From Asterella californica (lineage: Eukaryota; Streptophyta; Marchantiopsida; Marchantiales; Aytoniaceae): 64,000 bases of DNA. The translations under genes and the position numbers were made by a program. Below are positions 22,811 through 34,379 of the stretch, one piece after another (within the stretch, counting starts at the first letter, position 1; every line of letters starts with the position of its first letter). The notes under the pieces are model-generated. The model ran no database searches. It was not told where the DNA came from and saw nothing but the letters and a program-made list of their open reading frames with translations. The stretch is from NCBI GenBank assembly GCA_036924285.1, contig JAYKYS010000001.1, forward strand, positions 13,665,501-13,729,500. Direction: 5' to 3'.

Positions 22811-24640
22811 GAAGGATGTCTAGGAAAACGCGAGGTTCTTGGCTGTGAAGATGTAGTGTGCTGAACAAAGACAAGAAAGAGAGAAACAAGCATGAAAACG
22901 AACGTCGCAATATATACCAACTCCCAATGTATATACACTGTCAGTTCTTTCTCCTTAAGAACACAAAACCGGGAAACAAACCAGAGCGGTCTATAATCTA
23001 CTTCAAAACCCCTTAAAATGAATCCCTCAATCTCAACCCAGACCCAAAATTATCGAAGCGTAGCTCAAAGCAAGAGAAACATCCTTTGCTAACAAAAAGA
23101 GCTGCACAAGTATCACACGATTCAAACCCAAGTCCAAACAACATCCATGTACAAGCTCTTAGCTAAAGCTAGCTACCACAAGCTGTACATACCCAACTAG
23201 AACCCCGACAAACTCAAAAAGAGTAGAAACTATAGCGAAAGAATCAAAAAAAGCCTATCTGAAGAACTTTCTCCTTTCATCAAACGGTCTTCAGATGTCG
23301 GTAGGGTCTTCTTCCCTGACTCTGTTGACCCAAGAAACCTTCAGATCCAACTCTCGACAGCTGAGATATCGTCAATTTTTGGTCGAAGATGACCGAACTC
23401 TCAAAAACTCATCCATGTGGTTTAAAACCGCACACACCGTCCAAACGGATCATCTAATTTGATATTCGTCTTCACTGGTAGATAGATCTAGCTACCCTGG
23501 ATCCAACGAGACTCCAAACAAGCCGTTTGGAGTTCCTCTCGCAAAACCACGCAAGAAATTTGACCGCAGGATGTAAAAAACTGACGGAAATCGACTCTCT
23601 ATGGCTCAAACTCGCTCACCACACCCAAACCAACAATCCAATCCACATACCGTCTTCTCCGGTGCGTAGGTGAAGACTCCTTGATTGCATAGACACCAAG
23701 AATGAGGAGTTTGACTCACCGATCGCGAAGAACAACCCAATCTCAGATCGCAGGCGATAAAAACTAAAGTAAGCGCTTCTCTGCGAGTCAATTTCACTCA
23801 GAATTCCCAAATCGTCTGAGAAACTTTGTATCATCTTCAATTTCTTGAAGAACTCGGCGTTCTGATCTCGATGGATCCAAGGACAACAAGTTTGGACTCC
23901 GGAATGGTCCGAACGGTCCAACTCTCCTTCACAAATAACTGAAGCACTCCAAAAACCTCTCATGCGTCTCAATTTCTCCCAGAAACACTCCTTGATTTGT
24001 CTCTTCACGAACCGTTTTAACCAATGCGTAGCTTGCACATATCTGAACCCAACGACGCTTTGCGCGTTTGCATTGGACTTCCAAATCTCTCGAACCGTCC
24101 GCTGACAAGTCGCAGGTGCAAGCTAACCTCTTAAGTCGCCCCCTTAGGTCAGTGGCGTACGTACAAGTTTTCACAGATAATGAGCTAGCATGCCCCTTGC
24201 ATCCTTAGTTTAGCGCCAGGAGCCGCAAATACCAGTCAACAATAGTAAGCTAGGACCTAGCTTGATTTTCTCTTCTTTTGAGTCTCGTAACTTCACCACT
24301 ACGCGTCCAAATGAAGTAGACGAAGTGCCATGGGAAGCTGACAACGAGCTCTACCCATTGATGTAATGAAAGTGAAGATCCGAAGTTGTGCAAAAAACCC
24401 GTAAGCTGGAACCTGGCTTGCTTTTCCCATCTTTTGAGTCTCGTAACTTCTCCACTACGAGTCCAAATGAAGTAGAAAAAGTGCCCATGGAAAGCTGACA
24501 AAGAGCTCTATCCATCGATGTAGTGAAAGTGAAGATCCGAAGTTGTATAGAAAAGCTCATTTTTAGTCCTATGAGTGTCTTTGGAGCGATAAGCATCGAA
24601 ATTTGATTTTCAAATAGGAGTCGGTCCACGACACGACATC
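22811..24640. other. Unclassified block splitting family C
   Basis: Composition changes at both ends: ACTTCG motifs are sparse inside and resume at 24.64 kb. On the - strand the block has LTR-like features (TGTTGACTGG near 24243, TATATATTGCG near 22905), but no matching copy or target duplication was found. It contains the 156-bp tandem duplication annotated separately. No protein domain is recognised. Confidence 0.35.
24250..24561. repeat. Two-copy tandem duplication, 156-bp unit
   Basis: AGTCTCGTAACTTC occurs at 24281 and 24437, giving a 156-bp period. Both units share CCAAATGAAGTAGA, GAGCTCTA and GTGAAGATCCGAAGTTGT with scattered substitutions. Confidence 0.9.
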
Positions 24641-25080
24641 GCGATACACTTCAGACGGAAGGGATGGCTTGAGGAGAAGCACCAACTCATGATGAAGTTG
24701 AGAGTCACTTCGGAGGAAGTGAAGAAGCTGACATTGGAGCGTGATGCTCTATTTCAAGCAAAGTCCGAAGAACAGATAAAGTCTTCACAAGACATTCAGG
24801 ACTTGCAAGCAAAATTGAACTTGATGACTTCAAAGTTTCACGACATGAAGTCAGAGAGGGATACTTTATAGGAGCAGTTGCCGACCAGAGATGAGGAACT
24901 CGTGAAGGCTACGGAGACGAAGACTTTGGTAGAGACGAAGACCGAAGAACTTCGAGACAAGGTGGATGAAGTGCTAACTTCGCCACCGAGCTTTACTCAT
25001 CAGAGAAAGAGCTTCTAACGTGACTTCAGGTGGAGATGACAACAGCGACAGATCCTTCGACTAAGAGTAGGATAGTTAGA
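24641..25080 (+). pseudogene. Family C coiled-coil segment
   Basis: The frame from 24689 gives a heptad-like Leu/Glu/Lys pattern: TSEEVKKLTLERDALFQAKS, then DIQDLQAKLNLMTSKFHDMK. It stops at 24869 (TAG) and continues readable as EQLPTRDEELVKATE. This looks like the C-terminal coiled coil of the family C protein, displaced by the block at 22.8-24.6 kb. No catalytic motif is seen. About 25080-25296 holds nothing recognised. Confidence 0.4.
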
Positions 25081-25296
25081 GTCATAGAGAGGATAGTACG
25101 CGAGATTTGAGAGATCAGAGCAGTTAAAATATCATTGTGGAGTATAGTTAGGACTTTACAGTTAAGTAGTGTAGAGACTTCGGTTCGGGCCTACTGGGAG
25201 GACGTGATCTGATGCTAAAGATGTAATCCTTTCTTCTTAAGAAGTGAGATCCGCAATCTTCGGCAAAACTGCATATAAGCGTTGTGTTGTTCGTTC

Positions 25297-26029
25297 TCAG
25301 AGAAGCTTATGTTATTAGCGATTTCATGTTTTTGGTCACATCTATTGTCAATTTTGGTTAATTTTGAGCAATTTGGGGAGGAGTTTGTTGCTGAAACTAC
25401 CATGCTTGCATACAACTCGACATTCTGAAGATGTGAGGCTGATGTCAGCTCTTGGTGGTGAAGGAGAACGGAGTCGTGATGAGTCATAAGCCGCTGTTTG
25501 GATTCTCAGAACTGTCAGGTATTATCGTCGTTGGTGCTCTGTTGAGATCTGAGTGGTGTCTTGAAACATGCATGCTTTATCTTGTTGGAATGCTTAGTAG
25601 ACCAAGGTGTACAGCAAGTTATATTATGACTCTATCAAGTTGATTGAGTGACCTTATAGCATCTTTCGGTTGTACTACATAAAGTTGTGACGGTTGGATT
25701 GATGGGTAGTTGGCATCGCTGGAGAGCTATTAAGTCATGCTTCGTGATATAGAGGAGTTACTTTAGTTAGATAGTACAGAGCTGAGTATTTCAATTAGAG
25801 CACGAAAAGCTTTGTTTGTAACAACAATCATGCAACTTATACATATCTTTGGATCGTAGTAAACTTTAAACTTGAGTCGAGTGGGTATGAGATCACTCGG
25901 ACTAGAAAAGTATATAGTGAAACATTTGAGTGGAAACATCCATATCTAGAGCCAACCTTGTCAACCCACATACCTCTGCACAGTCTTATATCCAGTGTAT
26001 TTCTAGACAGAAAAACACGTTATACGATA
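25297..26029 (+). repeat. LTR type 2, truncated 5' copy
   Basis: Similar along its length to 33568-34303, from TCAGAGAAGCTT to CACGTTATACGATA. Shared blocks include GTGATGAGTCATAAGCCGC and GATCACTCGGACTAGAA. The first 1.6 kb of the LTR is missing. Confidence 0.85.
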
Positions 26030-26031
26030 GC

Positions 26032-26051
26032 TGGTGAACTCGACGTGAAAC
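26032..26051 (+). other. Primer-binding-site candidate of A2
   Basis: TGGTGAACTCGACGTGAAAC lies two bases after the 5' LTR end and is identical to 58193-58212 in A3. It starts TGG as expected for pairing with a tRNA 3' CCA. The tRNA species was not identified. Confidence 0.6.
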
Positions 26052-26221
26052 GTCTAGAGTGAGAAGTACGTGCATGGTTTTGTCACCATGGACAGTGAAG
26101 AGTTGGGTCATTACGTAAGCGAGGCTTCTACATTTGGAGAGGCTCCAAAAGTGATCAAGTTTTCACGATATGATATGCGATTGCTTGAGATATTCGCGTT
26201 GCCACTGAACGGAAAGAGACA

Positions 26222-27790
26222 ATGACTACCAAAGCCTTGCAATCTGTTGTCGGGTTGCTAGATCAATTTGATGGGAAGAATATCTCCAAGTACATAAAGT
26301 ACTATTCTCGAGAGATGGAGTTGAATAAGGTGCCAGAAAGAGAGATGGTGAGTACATTTGAGCTTGTTGTCGTACTAGAGATACGAGAGCATGTGAAGAA
26401 GATCATCCGATCTCATGGTGCTACATGAGAAGGATTTACTCTTTAGCTGAAAGAAGAGTATTCTTTAGAGGATGAAGATGGAGTAACTAAGAAGTCATTC
26501 ATGGAGTGGGTAAACAAACCTAATAAAAGGCTTGTTGTCACAGAGCTATTTCGGGAGTTTGAGAGACAATTCCTTCAATTGTCTCAGGTGGAGAAGCTAA
26601 CATTGGAGAACGACAAGATGCAGTTATTTCTGCAAGCAACTAACAATGAGTTACAGAGGGAGTTGGAGCTGCTTTTGGAAGATAAGATGGAAGATAATGA
26701 GCTCACAACTGATTGGAGAAAGGTCTCTAAAGCAATGAATGTACTTGCCAAACGAGAGTACCGGAGAGAAGGTGGTGGTAAGACAAGAAGCGAGACCATC
26801 ATCGATCATATTACCTCGTAGGCAACCAATGGTGCCTAATGTACAAGCACTTATTGTGCATGTACCTCAAGTTCCACTTCCTACTGTTCTTGTCTTGAAA
26901 GTTGCACCACAAAGAGATGCTATGGAAGAGTTGGTAAAAGAGATGAGTGACTTGCAGATCAAGTTAGCAAGGTTGGAAGAGAAGAGAGGAGCACATGATA
27001 CTAGACCTACTCCTAAGTAAGATTATGTACAAAGGTGCATTTGGTGTGCTCGAAGAGAGTGTAGTGATTTTATCCGGACTCTACGAGATGAAGTAGTCTA
27101 CTGGAGGAAGGGAAGATTGCTTTGAAAAATAATGGAGAGATTCTTAGAACCAACTTCGGGAAAAGAGAAATGAAGCAAGTATTGGAGGAGTATCTATCTC
27201 AGCATGCTACTGTGTCGGTGGAAGCTGCTACTTATGGAATTGAGGTAGTAGGAGAAAGAAGTGCTTCTAGGAAGCATGGAGATATTCTTGATATGTGGAG
27301 TCACGCTGTGAGCACAAACAAAAAAGAGAAACTAACAAGAGAGGAGTTGCTCAGAACAGCCACGACAATTAGGGGTGCTACTGGACGAGATGATCTCATA
27401 TTACAATGTCTGTACATGCTTCTTTGACGAAGAGCCAATATGAGGCTCTCATGGAAGAGAAGCGCAAACGAGATGAAGCAGGCCCTAGTGAGGAGAGAGC
27501 AGCTCCTAAGAGACAAACAAGAAGAGAGAAGTTTAGACCGGAGACTATGTCTCTACGAGAGGAGACTATGAAAGAGTGTATCTTCTACTCTTGAAAAATC
27601 AGCGAAGAGCAGAGATAAGGAGAAGGGCAAAATTCCTTCGTACAAGCTTCAATCTGATATTTAAGTTGCTATAGATTTGAAGGATGTACTAGAGGAGAGA
27701 GTACTCAATGCCAAGATCGAGTTTATCTTGCAAGAGGTTCTTGGGATTGCCAAGAGGGAGTTTCATGATCATTATTGACACCATCAAATG
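26222..27790 (+). pseudogene. A2 gag remnant
   Basis: It aligns with A3 gag: TKALQSVVGLLDQF, ISKYIKYYSREMELNKVPER, FMEWVNKPNKRLVV, LELLLEDKMEDNELTTDWRK. The CCHC knuckle is broken: RCIWC is kept near 27034 but the His and final Cys are replaced (ARRECSDF). A Lys/Arg-rich C-terminal region ends at about 27594, and a stretch like A3 follows (ILQEVLGIAKREFHD). Stops lie at 26426-26428 and further downstream. Gag packages RNA; this copy cannot encode it. Confidence 0.8.
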
Positions 27791-27850
27791 AAAAAAGCAA
27801 TTAGCAAGGGAAACTGCTGTGTCTAACGCGAGATATCAAAAGAAGAAGAG

Positions 27851-28330
27851 TTGGAACTAGCTCAATGCTGCATCGACCGCAAGGTTCGGTTTGAAGATGA
27901 TAGTGATGACAAGGTCTCTAGTCATTACACTAGAAGACATTGGATTAGAGCTACTACCGAAGCCTTAGTGAAGGTAAGAGAGATGACAGATCCGGTGGTT
28001 GCTCTCATTGATCATGGATCAGAGATCAATATCATCTCTTAGGACATCTACAAGTAATGTGGATGAATTGTTGATATAGATCATGGTTGGATGATCCAAA
28101 CAGTCAACAACACACGAGGAGAACTCTATGGAGCTTGTCCTGATGTAAGAGTGAAGGTTGGAGATGTAACTATTGAACAAAGCTTCTTTGTTCAAGATAG
28201 TACATCATACTTGGTGATACTCGATCAACCTTACATTACAGCTGTAAGGATGGAGACCAAGGTTTTGGATGATGGATCTGCTTATGCGCGGATCAGAAGT
28301 CAAGATGGCAAGAGAGCGGTGTAATTTCTA
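27851..28330 (+). pseudogene. A2 aspartic protease remnant (DHGS active site)
   Basis: The frame carries VALIDHGSEINIIS at about 27998-28040, the retropepsin active-site loop with His where Thr or Ser is usual (D-T/S-G). After a stop and frame change it continues HGWMIQTVNNTRGELYGACP, FFVQDSTSYLVILDQPYITA and DDGSAYARIRSQDGKRAV. The same DHGS occurs in A3, so this is a family trait and not decay. Stops at 28040-28042 and 28057-28059 kill this copy. Confidence 0.8.
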
Positions 28331-28503
28331 ATTGTATCGACAAATCACGAGCGGAACAGAGATTATCTAAGGGGTGGCGCTTTGCCTAAGGTCACGGAGG
28401 AATTCAAGGATTTTTAACAAGTACTGCTATAGAGCGAAGATATAGTGCCACGTTGGAGAAGGTACTCTTGTTTGAGAAAGAAAGTGTCTTTTGTACATAA
28501 GTT

Positions 28504-31500
28504 GTGAGATTTTCTGAGAGTGGATTTGCTACACATATACGACTTGCTGACTTGCAGAGATGGGAGCAGAAAGTTGTGCAAAAAACTGAAAAAGATCTGA
28601 AAAGAGTTGGTGTGCTTGAAGAGGATGATAAGATAGAAGGTGTTTATTTGGAATTAAGATTGAGAGATTTCATGGATGAGCTTGCTATGGATGAGCAAGA
28701 AGATGAAGATCGGGTGGTGGAAGTACACTCTAGAGAGCTCTATACAACTATAGAGTCATTCTTAGATCCTGAAGTTAGAGTCGAGACCAAGTACAAAACG
28801 ATGGACAAGAAGATAAAATATGTTGCTCAACCGTTACCTAGTGTTTCTAACCAGCAAGTCCAACAATCTTCGAAGGAGAAAAGCTTGAGAGATCTTAACC
28901 GGGTTGGTCACAAGTTCATTGAAGCTACGCTCAAGGAGTTGAAGGTTGGTTCTGCAGATTTTCTTTTATTTGTAGAGTAGAATAGATTTAGAGAGATGTG
29001 AACTAGGCATGGGAAAGCTTTTGCTTTTGAAGCCTCAAAAATCGGATGTGTAGATCTCAGCATTGCGACACCAATGATCATATTCACAGTTCTACATGCT
29101 CCTTGGGACTTGAGGTCAATTCTGGTACCTAGAGTGCATCTACCGAAACTCATAGAGCTCTTGAAAGAGAAGATTCAGATGAAGATCTTGGAACCATCAT
29201 TTGTATCATACTCTAGTCGTTGATTTACAGTACCAAAGAAGAGTGGTGCATTACGATTCATCCAAGATATGCAGTCTGTGAACCAAGTGACCATCAGAAA
29301 TACAAGCATAAGAGCTATCGTGGGAGAGTTTGCTGAAGCGTTTACTGGAAGGACTATTTACTCTATAAGAGATCTTTACTCTGGATACGATCAGTTTGAA
29401 CTTGTGGAACAAAGTAGAGATGTCACCACCATGAGGACACCGTTGGGGTTGGTTAGAATGTACACGCTGCTACAAGGAGCAACAAACTCGATAGCGCACA
29501 TGATGAACGCGATGAACAAGGTTCTCCGAGAGTTCATTCCTGAGAAGACCATGCTTTTCTTGGATGACATTTCAATTAAGGGATGCGTTGAGGAGGAGAA
29601 GATGAGACAACGGATCAAAAAGGGTATAGAACTTTGTTGCTAATCATATTTCAGATTGTGATAAAATTTTATCATGACTTGAAGAGGAGCGCTTAACACT
29701 GTCAGGTGCTAAGTCTTCATTTGGAGTACGAGAAGTTGTGATTGTGAGACACCTGTGTGGATGGTTTGGACGCAAACCTGATCCTGGTAAAGTGGATGCT
29801 CACAGCGGATGAAGGATACTTGTGGTTCAACAACAGAGGTGAAAAGGTTTCTTGGAGCTTGTGTCTTCTATCATGTATAGATTCCACATTTTGCACATGT
29901 GGCTAATCCTCTTTATGATCTGTTGAGAAAGCACAAGAGGTTTGCATGAGAGGAGAGACATACTGAGGCGATTCGGAGATTGAAGCAGTTGTTATCTTCT
30001 CCATCTGTACTTCGTCGTGTGAGCTATGAAGACAATAAAACAGTGATACTTACTGTTGATACTAGCCCGATAGCCATTGGATGAGCAGTAGGACAAGATG
30101 ATGAAGAAGAGAATCGATTTGCAATCAGATTTGGAGCGAAAGTGTTGAGTGAGCGGCATAAAAACTATCCTCAAGTGAAGAGAGAGTTATGGAGAGTAGT
30201 TACAGCTATGAAAGCCGAAAAGGATTATTTGATTGGAACGCCAGTAGTAATAGAAACAGACTGTTTACCACTATTAGAGATGATTACAAACTATAACACC
30301 CTTGATATTACTATGCTACGCTGGATTGCTTACATCAAGTCCTTAAATCCTGAGTTCAGACACATAGCGAGGAAGAACAATCCAGTAGCTGATATGTTGT
30401 CTCGTGCGAGATATGAGGATGAAGAGGAGATGGTTGAAGATACAAAAGACGTTGATACTACTGTTTTCTGTAGAGCTTAAGGAGGTGAGAGTGAGCATTC
30501 GAAACCATTCATTGATGAGCTATATGAAGGAAAATGGATAGACATAGGACGCTATCTAAGCTTGTTGACTAGACAACCAGGATGGAGTGATGCTCACTTT
30601 AAACAAATCGGGATGAATGTTTATAACTACTTGCTACAAGGTGATTATTTGTGGAAGCGAGCTAAGCAAGGTGGTAAGATGTTACAAAGGGTTGCGTGTA
30701 AGGTTGACATGCAAAAATTACTCATGCAGGAGTTTCATGAGAGCTTGTATACAGGGCATAGAGGTATTTATGTCACCTTTACAAAGCTAAAGGAGAGATA
30801 TTGGTGACGTAACATGTACAGAGATGTAGTTCAATTTGTGGAGACATGCCAAACTTGTCAAGAATATTCAGGAATTTGACATCGAGATGGGTTACATCCT
30901 ACTTATCCACTTGCAATGCATTATAAGTGGGTAGTAGATCTTGTTATTATGCTAGTTGGTATATGGCAGATGCGATACTTAGTTTTGGCACGTGAGGATT
31001 TGTCCAATCATGCCCTCCCTTTGCAAGCTTTCACAATAGCTTTCACAATAGGAGGATGATCACGTTCACTCTTCGCATTTCTCTCAGGATTGTAGGCTGT
31101 GGTAAGAGATAACTTCACACCACACCTCTTGAAGAATGCTTTAGCCTCATCAGTGTTGAGCTCCCCTCGATCAACCGTGATCTTCTCAACACAATCATAT
31201 CTACAAACCACATCTTCCAACAAGAATTTACAGATTTCTTCCGTGGATTTTGTTCGTAAGTTCTTCCATTTGCATTAGGGGTTGATCGTGCGACTCATAG
31301 TTCAGTCACGAGATATATGCCGGCGGAGTTGATGCAAGGGCAGAAACTTATCATGCCCATTGAGGAGCACATACCCACTTGGAGTGTTCTACCTTGGGAG
31401 GATGGTATGTCTACAGAAGATCTTCTTGCTGTCCAAATTCGTCAACTGGAGAGAAGACCTGAAGATGTAGAGATAGCATTGAAGAAGTTGAAGGAGGCGC

Positions 31501-31883
31501 GTGTGAGAAACAAGGATAGATTTGATAGACGTCATCGGTTAAGGCCGAAAGAGATTAAAGAAGGAGATTGAGTGTTGGTCTACAGTAGTAGCTTGGACAA
31601 CCAACATATTGCGCTTAGAAAATTCTCTAAGCGATGGTTTGGTCCATATGTGGTTCTTGTCGTGCATGACAATACCACATATTCACTAAGAGAGCTTGAT
31701 GATACAAAGCTTAAGGTTCTCATTGCAAGCAAGCAGGTGAAACTCTTCAAGAAGCGAGATGAAGAGATAAGCATGGAGGAAGTCGGAGCAGAGTTTGATC
31801 TCTTGGATGATGACGATGAAAAATTAGATGTTGAAGATACTGCTAACGACGACATGAGTCAAGAGGACGAAGATATTGTGTGA
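28504..31883 (+). pseudogene. A2 RT-RNase H-integrase remnant
   Basis: RT: FIEATLKELKVGSADF, FVPKK-type block, MRTPLGLVRMYTLLQGAT and MLFLDDISIKG (FLDD intact) to 29643. RNase H: VILTVDTSPIAIG, NYPQVKRELWRVVTAMKAEK, NPVADMLSRARYEDEEE (30.0-30.5 kb). Integrase: EFHESLYTGHRGIYVTFTKL, MHYKWVVDLVI, then an inverted core segment (31013-31264), then MPAELMQGQKLIMPIEEH and the GPY/F-type module (KRWFGPYVVLVVHDN). Stops at 29221, 30082, 30805 and 31569 all replace tryptophan codons of A3 or the family consensus. The protein ends in an acidic tail at 31883. Confidence 0.85.
31013..31264 (-). other. Inverted integrase-core segment inside A2
   Basis: The - strand reads LRTKSTEEICKFLLEDV, then CVEKITVDRGELNTDEA, then NPERNAKSERDHPPIVKAIV: the integrase core with second Asp and Glu. 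The + strand reads collinear integrase on both sides (LVLAREDLSNH before, PFALGVDRATHSS after). A short piece matching REWPRLL of A3 is missing at one breakpoint. Confidence 0.9.
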
Positions 31884-31947
31884 TGTCGACCACAACTTTG
31901 TGAGTGTTGGTGCATACCGGAGGATGTGCATGTTTAGAAGGGGTGGA

Positions 31948-34303
31948 TGCGTGTTGTGGTTCGGCTCCTGTGTGAAATTCCTGTGTAACTTATGTTATGT
32001 TTCTTTTCTATGTTGTGTGAACCATATCGCGTAACTCGTCAAACGGTGTGATGGATACCACGTTCACTATTATCTGTTTAAGTGATCATACGATAGAGAA
32101 ATATGCCAAGTCATCAATCGGGGCGTGTTCACTTCAATGATCATTGTCGTCGCATTTGAGTATAAAATGATGAATCGAGGGTTCATAAGACATTCTCTCT
32201 CAACGGATGATTTGTGAGGACTCTCGGACGTCTGTATGGAGAGGTGAAGAACTGCGAGTGTGGTGGTTATGGACGGAGGTTTGATACCGACTTCGGATCT
32301 TCCTTTCCCGAATCTGTTTCACATCAAGCTTCATTACATCCATCGTGATCACTTTTGACAGTGGTTAGTTGCGTACTTTGGCGATGAATTCATGGAGAGG
32401 ATCTTACAACTTCACAGGAAGCGTTATTGGACCCTTCATTCCTACCCTCAATAATTTTCAGATAAAAACCTCAAACCATCTCTCAGATATGGATCAAATC
32501 GTAATCTGTGCTAACTTAAGAGCTTTACAGACCCAGGTACATTTGATCCAAGATTCTGAACAAACTACTCGACCATTTGAGATGAAACTTCTCAGGTATC
32601 TTACTGATAAAACATCTTTCAATCCTGGAAAGTTTCATCGAGAAATTCGACCCAAAACTCGAGCAATAGCAAATTCTCCATAACTATCACAGTTCGCAGT
32701 ATCCGTCTCATGACGTATGCACCCTTCAACTTCAATCACGCGGTTGACAGACCAAAACGATTAGAAATCGATTGAACTTGATAGCAAAACGACCAAGCCG
32801 TTGTCAGCTCTTTGATCCAATTTGACAGATCCTCAAAACTCCTCACGACTCTCCCTAGACTACAAGAAACATAGCAGTAGGTACGAATTTCACCCCCCTC
32901 CACTCAATCGATCATAACGTCCTCATCCTTCCATCAAATCGATCGATTATTCAGCTCAGATTGTAGCCCTTGTCGAGAGCTTTTCCAACCATACCCTTCT
33001 TTGCCCGAATGGCTTCTCCGAAACCTCCAGAAACCACAGAAATGCACGAGGATCAGCTAGAACACCATTGGTCCAAAAGTAGACCAATGAGAGCAAAAAG
33101 AGCTTTGGTTTTGTCCTTTTTCTCCTAGAACGAACTTTTACACCCAAGGAGACAAGACATCAGCAAGACTTGAAGAAGTCAGAAAAACTCTTGAGACATG
33201 TCGAAGGATTTTTTGTGGTCCGTAACTACACAGAAGCGCTCAACTAGAATGGAACCAGTGAGTCGCAGACTAATACAAAGTCAAGATTACAACCTGGAAA
33301 CGATCTACAATAAAATGTACGACAAAAGAAAATGGAGAAGCTATCACTCGGCTGAAATATTTTTCCTCGAAGTTTCTCACGATCTCTAAACCCTATATCG
33401 ACCCAAAGGTTGAAAAGAACGTTCGAAAGATAGTTGAGATCTATTGTTCCTCACAACAAGATGTACATCATCATATCTCAAGTCTCTTTGTATGTAACAA
33501 TCGGAAAAATCATCGAAAATTTGAACATCATTGGTCGAGTGGTTTGGGAGGACTGAGGTCTCAAAGTTCAGAGAAGCTTTTGTTATTAGAGATTTCGAGT
33601 TTTCGATCACATCTATTGTCACTTTTGGTTAATTTTGAGCAATTTGGAGAGGAGTTTGATATTGAAACTACCATGTCTGCATACAACTCGACACTCTGAA
33701 GGTGTGGGGCTGATGCCAGCTCTTGGTGGTGAAGAAGAACGGAGCCGTGATGAGTCATAAGCCGCTGTTTAGATTCTCGAAGTTGCCAGATATTACCGTC
33801 GTTGGTGCTCTGTTGAGATCTGAGTAGTACCTTGAAGCATGCATGCTTTACCTTGCTGGAATGCTTAGTAGACCAAGGTGTACAACAAGTTATATTAGGA
33901 CTCTATCAAGTTGATTGAGTGATCTTATAGCATATTTTGGTTGTACTACATAAAGTTATGACGGTTGGATTGATGGGTAGTTGGCGTCGCTGGGGAGCTA
34001 TTAAGTCATGCTTCCATTGATATAGAGGAGTTACTTCAGTTAGATAGTACAGAGCTGAATATTTTAGTTAGAGCACAAAAAGATCTGTTTGTAACAACAG
34101 TCCTGCAACTTATACGTATCCTTGGATCGTAGTAAACTTTAAACTTGAGTCGAGTGGGTATGAGATCACTCGGACTAGAAGAGTATATAGTGAAACATTT
34201 GAGTGGAAACATCTATATCTAGAGTCAACTTTTGTCAACCCACATACCTCTGCACAGCCATATATCCAGTGTATTCTTAGACAGAAAAACACGTTATACG
34301 ATA
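31948..34303 (+). repeat. LTR type 2, full 3' LTR of A2
   Basis: It follows the purine tract TTTAGAAGGGGTGGA and starts TGCGTGTTGTGG. It ends at CACGTTATACGATA, the same end as the 5' copy before the primer site. It is about 2.36 kb and contains short open frames without recognised domains. It shows no clear similarity to LTR type 1. Confidence 0.75.
32161..32168 (+). promoter_or_regulatory. TATA-like box in LTR type 2
   Basis: TATAAAAT lies about 210 bp into the LTR, a plausible position for the promoter. Transcription is not demonstrable from sequence. Confidence 0.35.
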
Positions 34304-34379
34304 TCGAGGATGCGAATGATGAGATGATCCAATATCAATGAACAGAAGTCTAGAGACATGTATGTCGATGAGCAAGCCT

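Larger units (their letters stand above)
25297..34303 (+). mobile_element. Ty3/gypsy family A copy 2 (A2), with LTR type 2
   Basis: The element comprises a truncated 5' LTR (25297-26029), primer site (26032-26051), gag (26222-27790), protease (27851-28330), RT-RNase H-integrase (28504-31883), purine tract (31932-31947) and a full 3' LTR (31948-34303). Only the last 0.73 kb of the 5' LTR is present; upstream is family C. Many stops and frameshifts plus a local inversion in integrase make it defective. Its 3' end abuts family B gag sequence. Confidence 0.85.
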
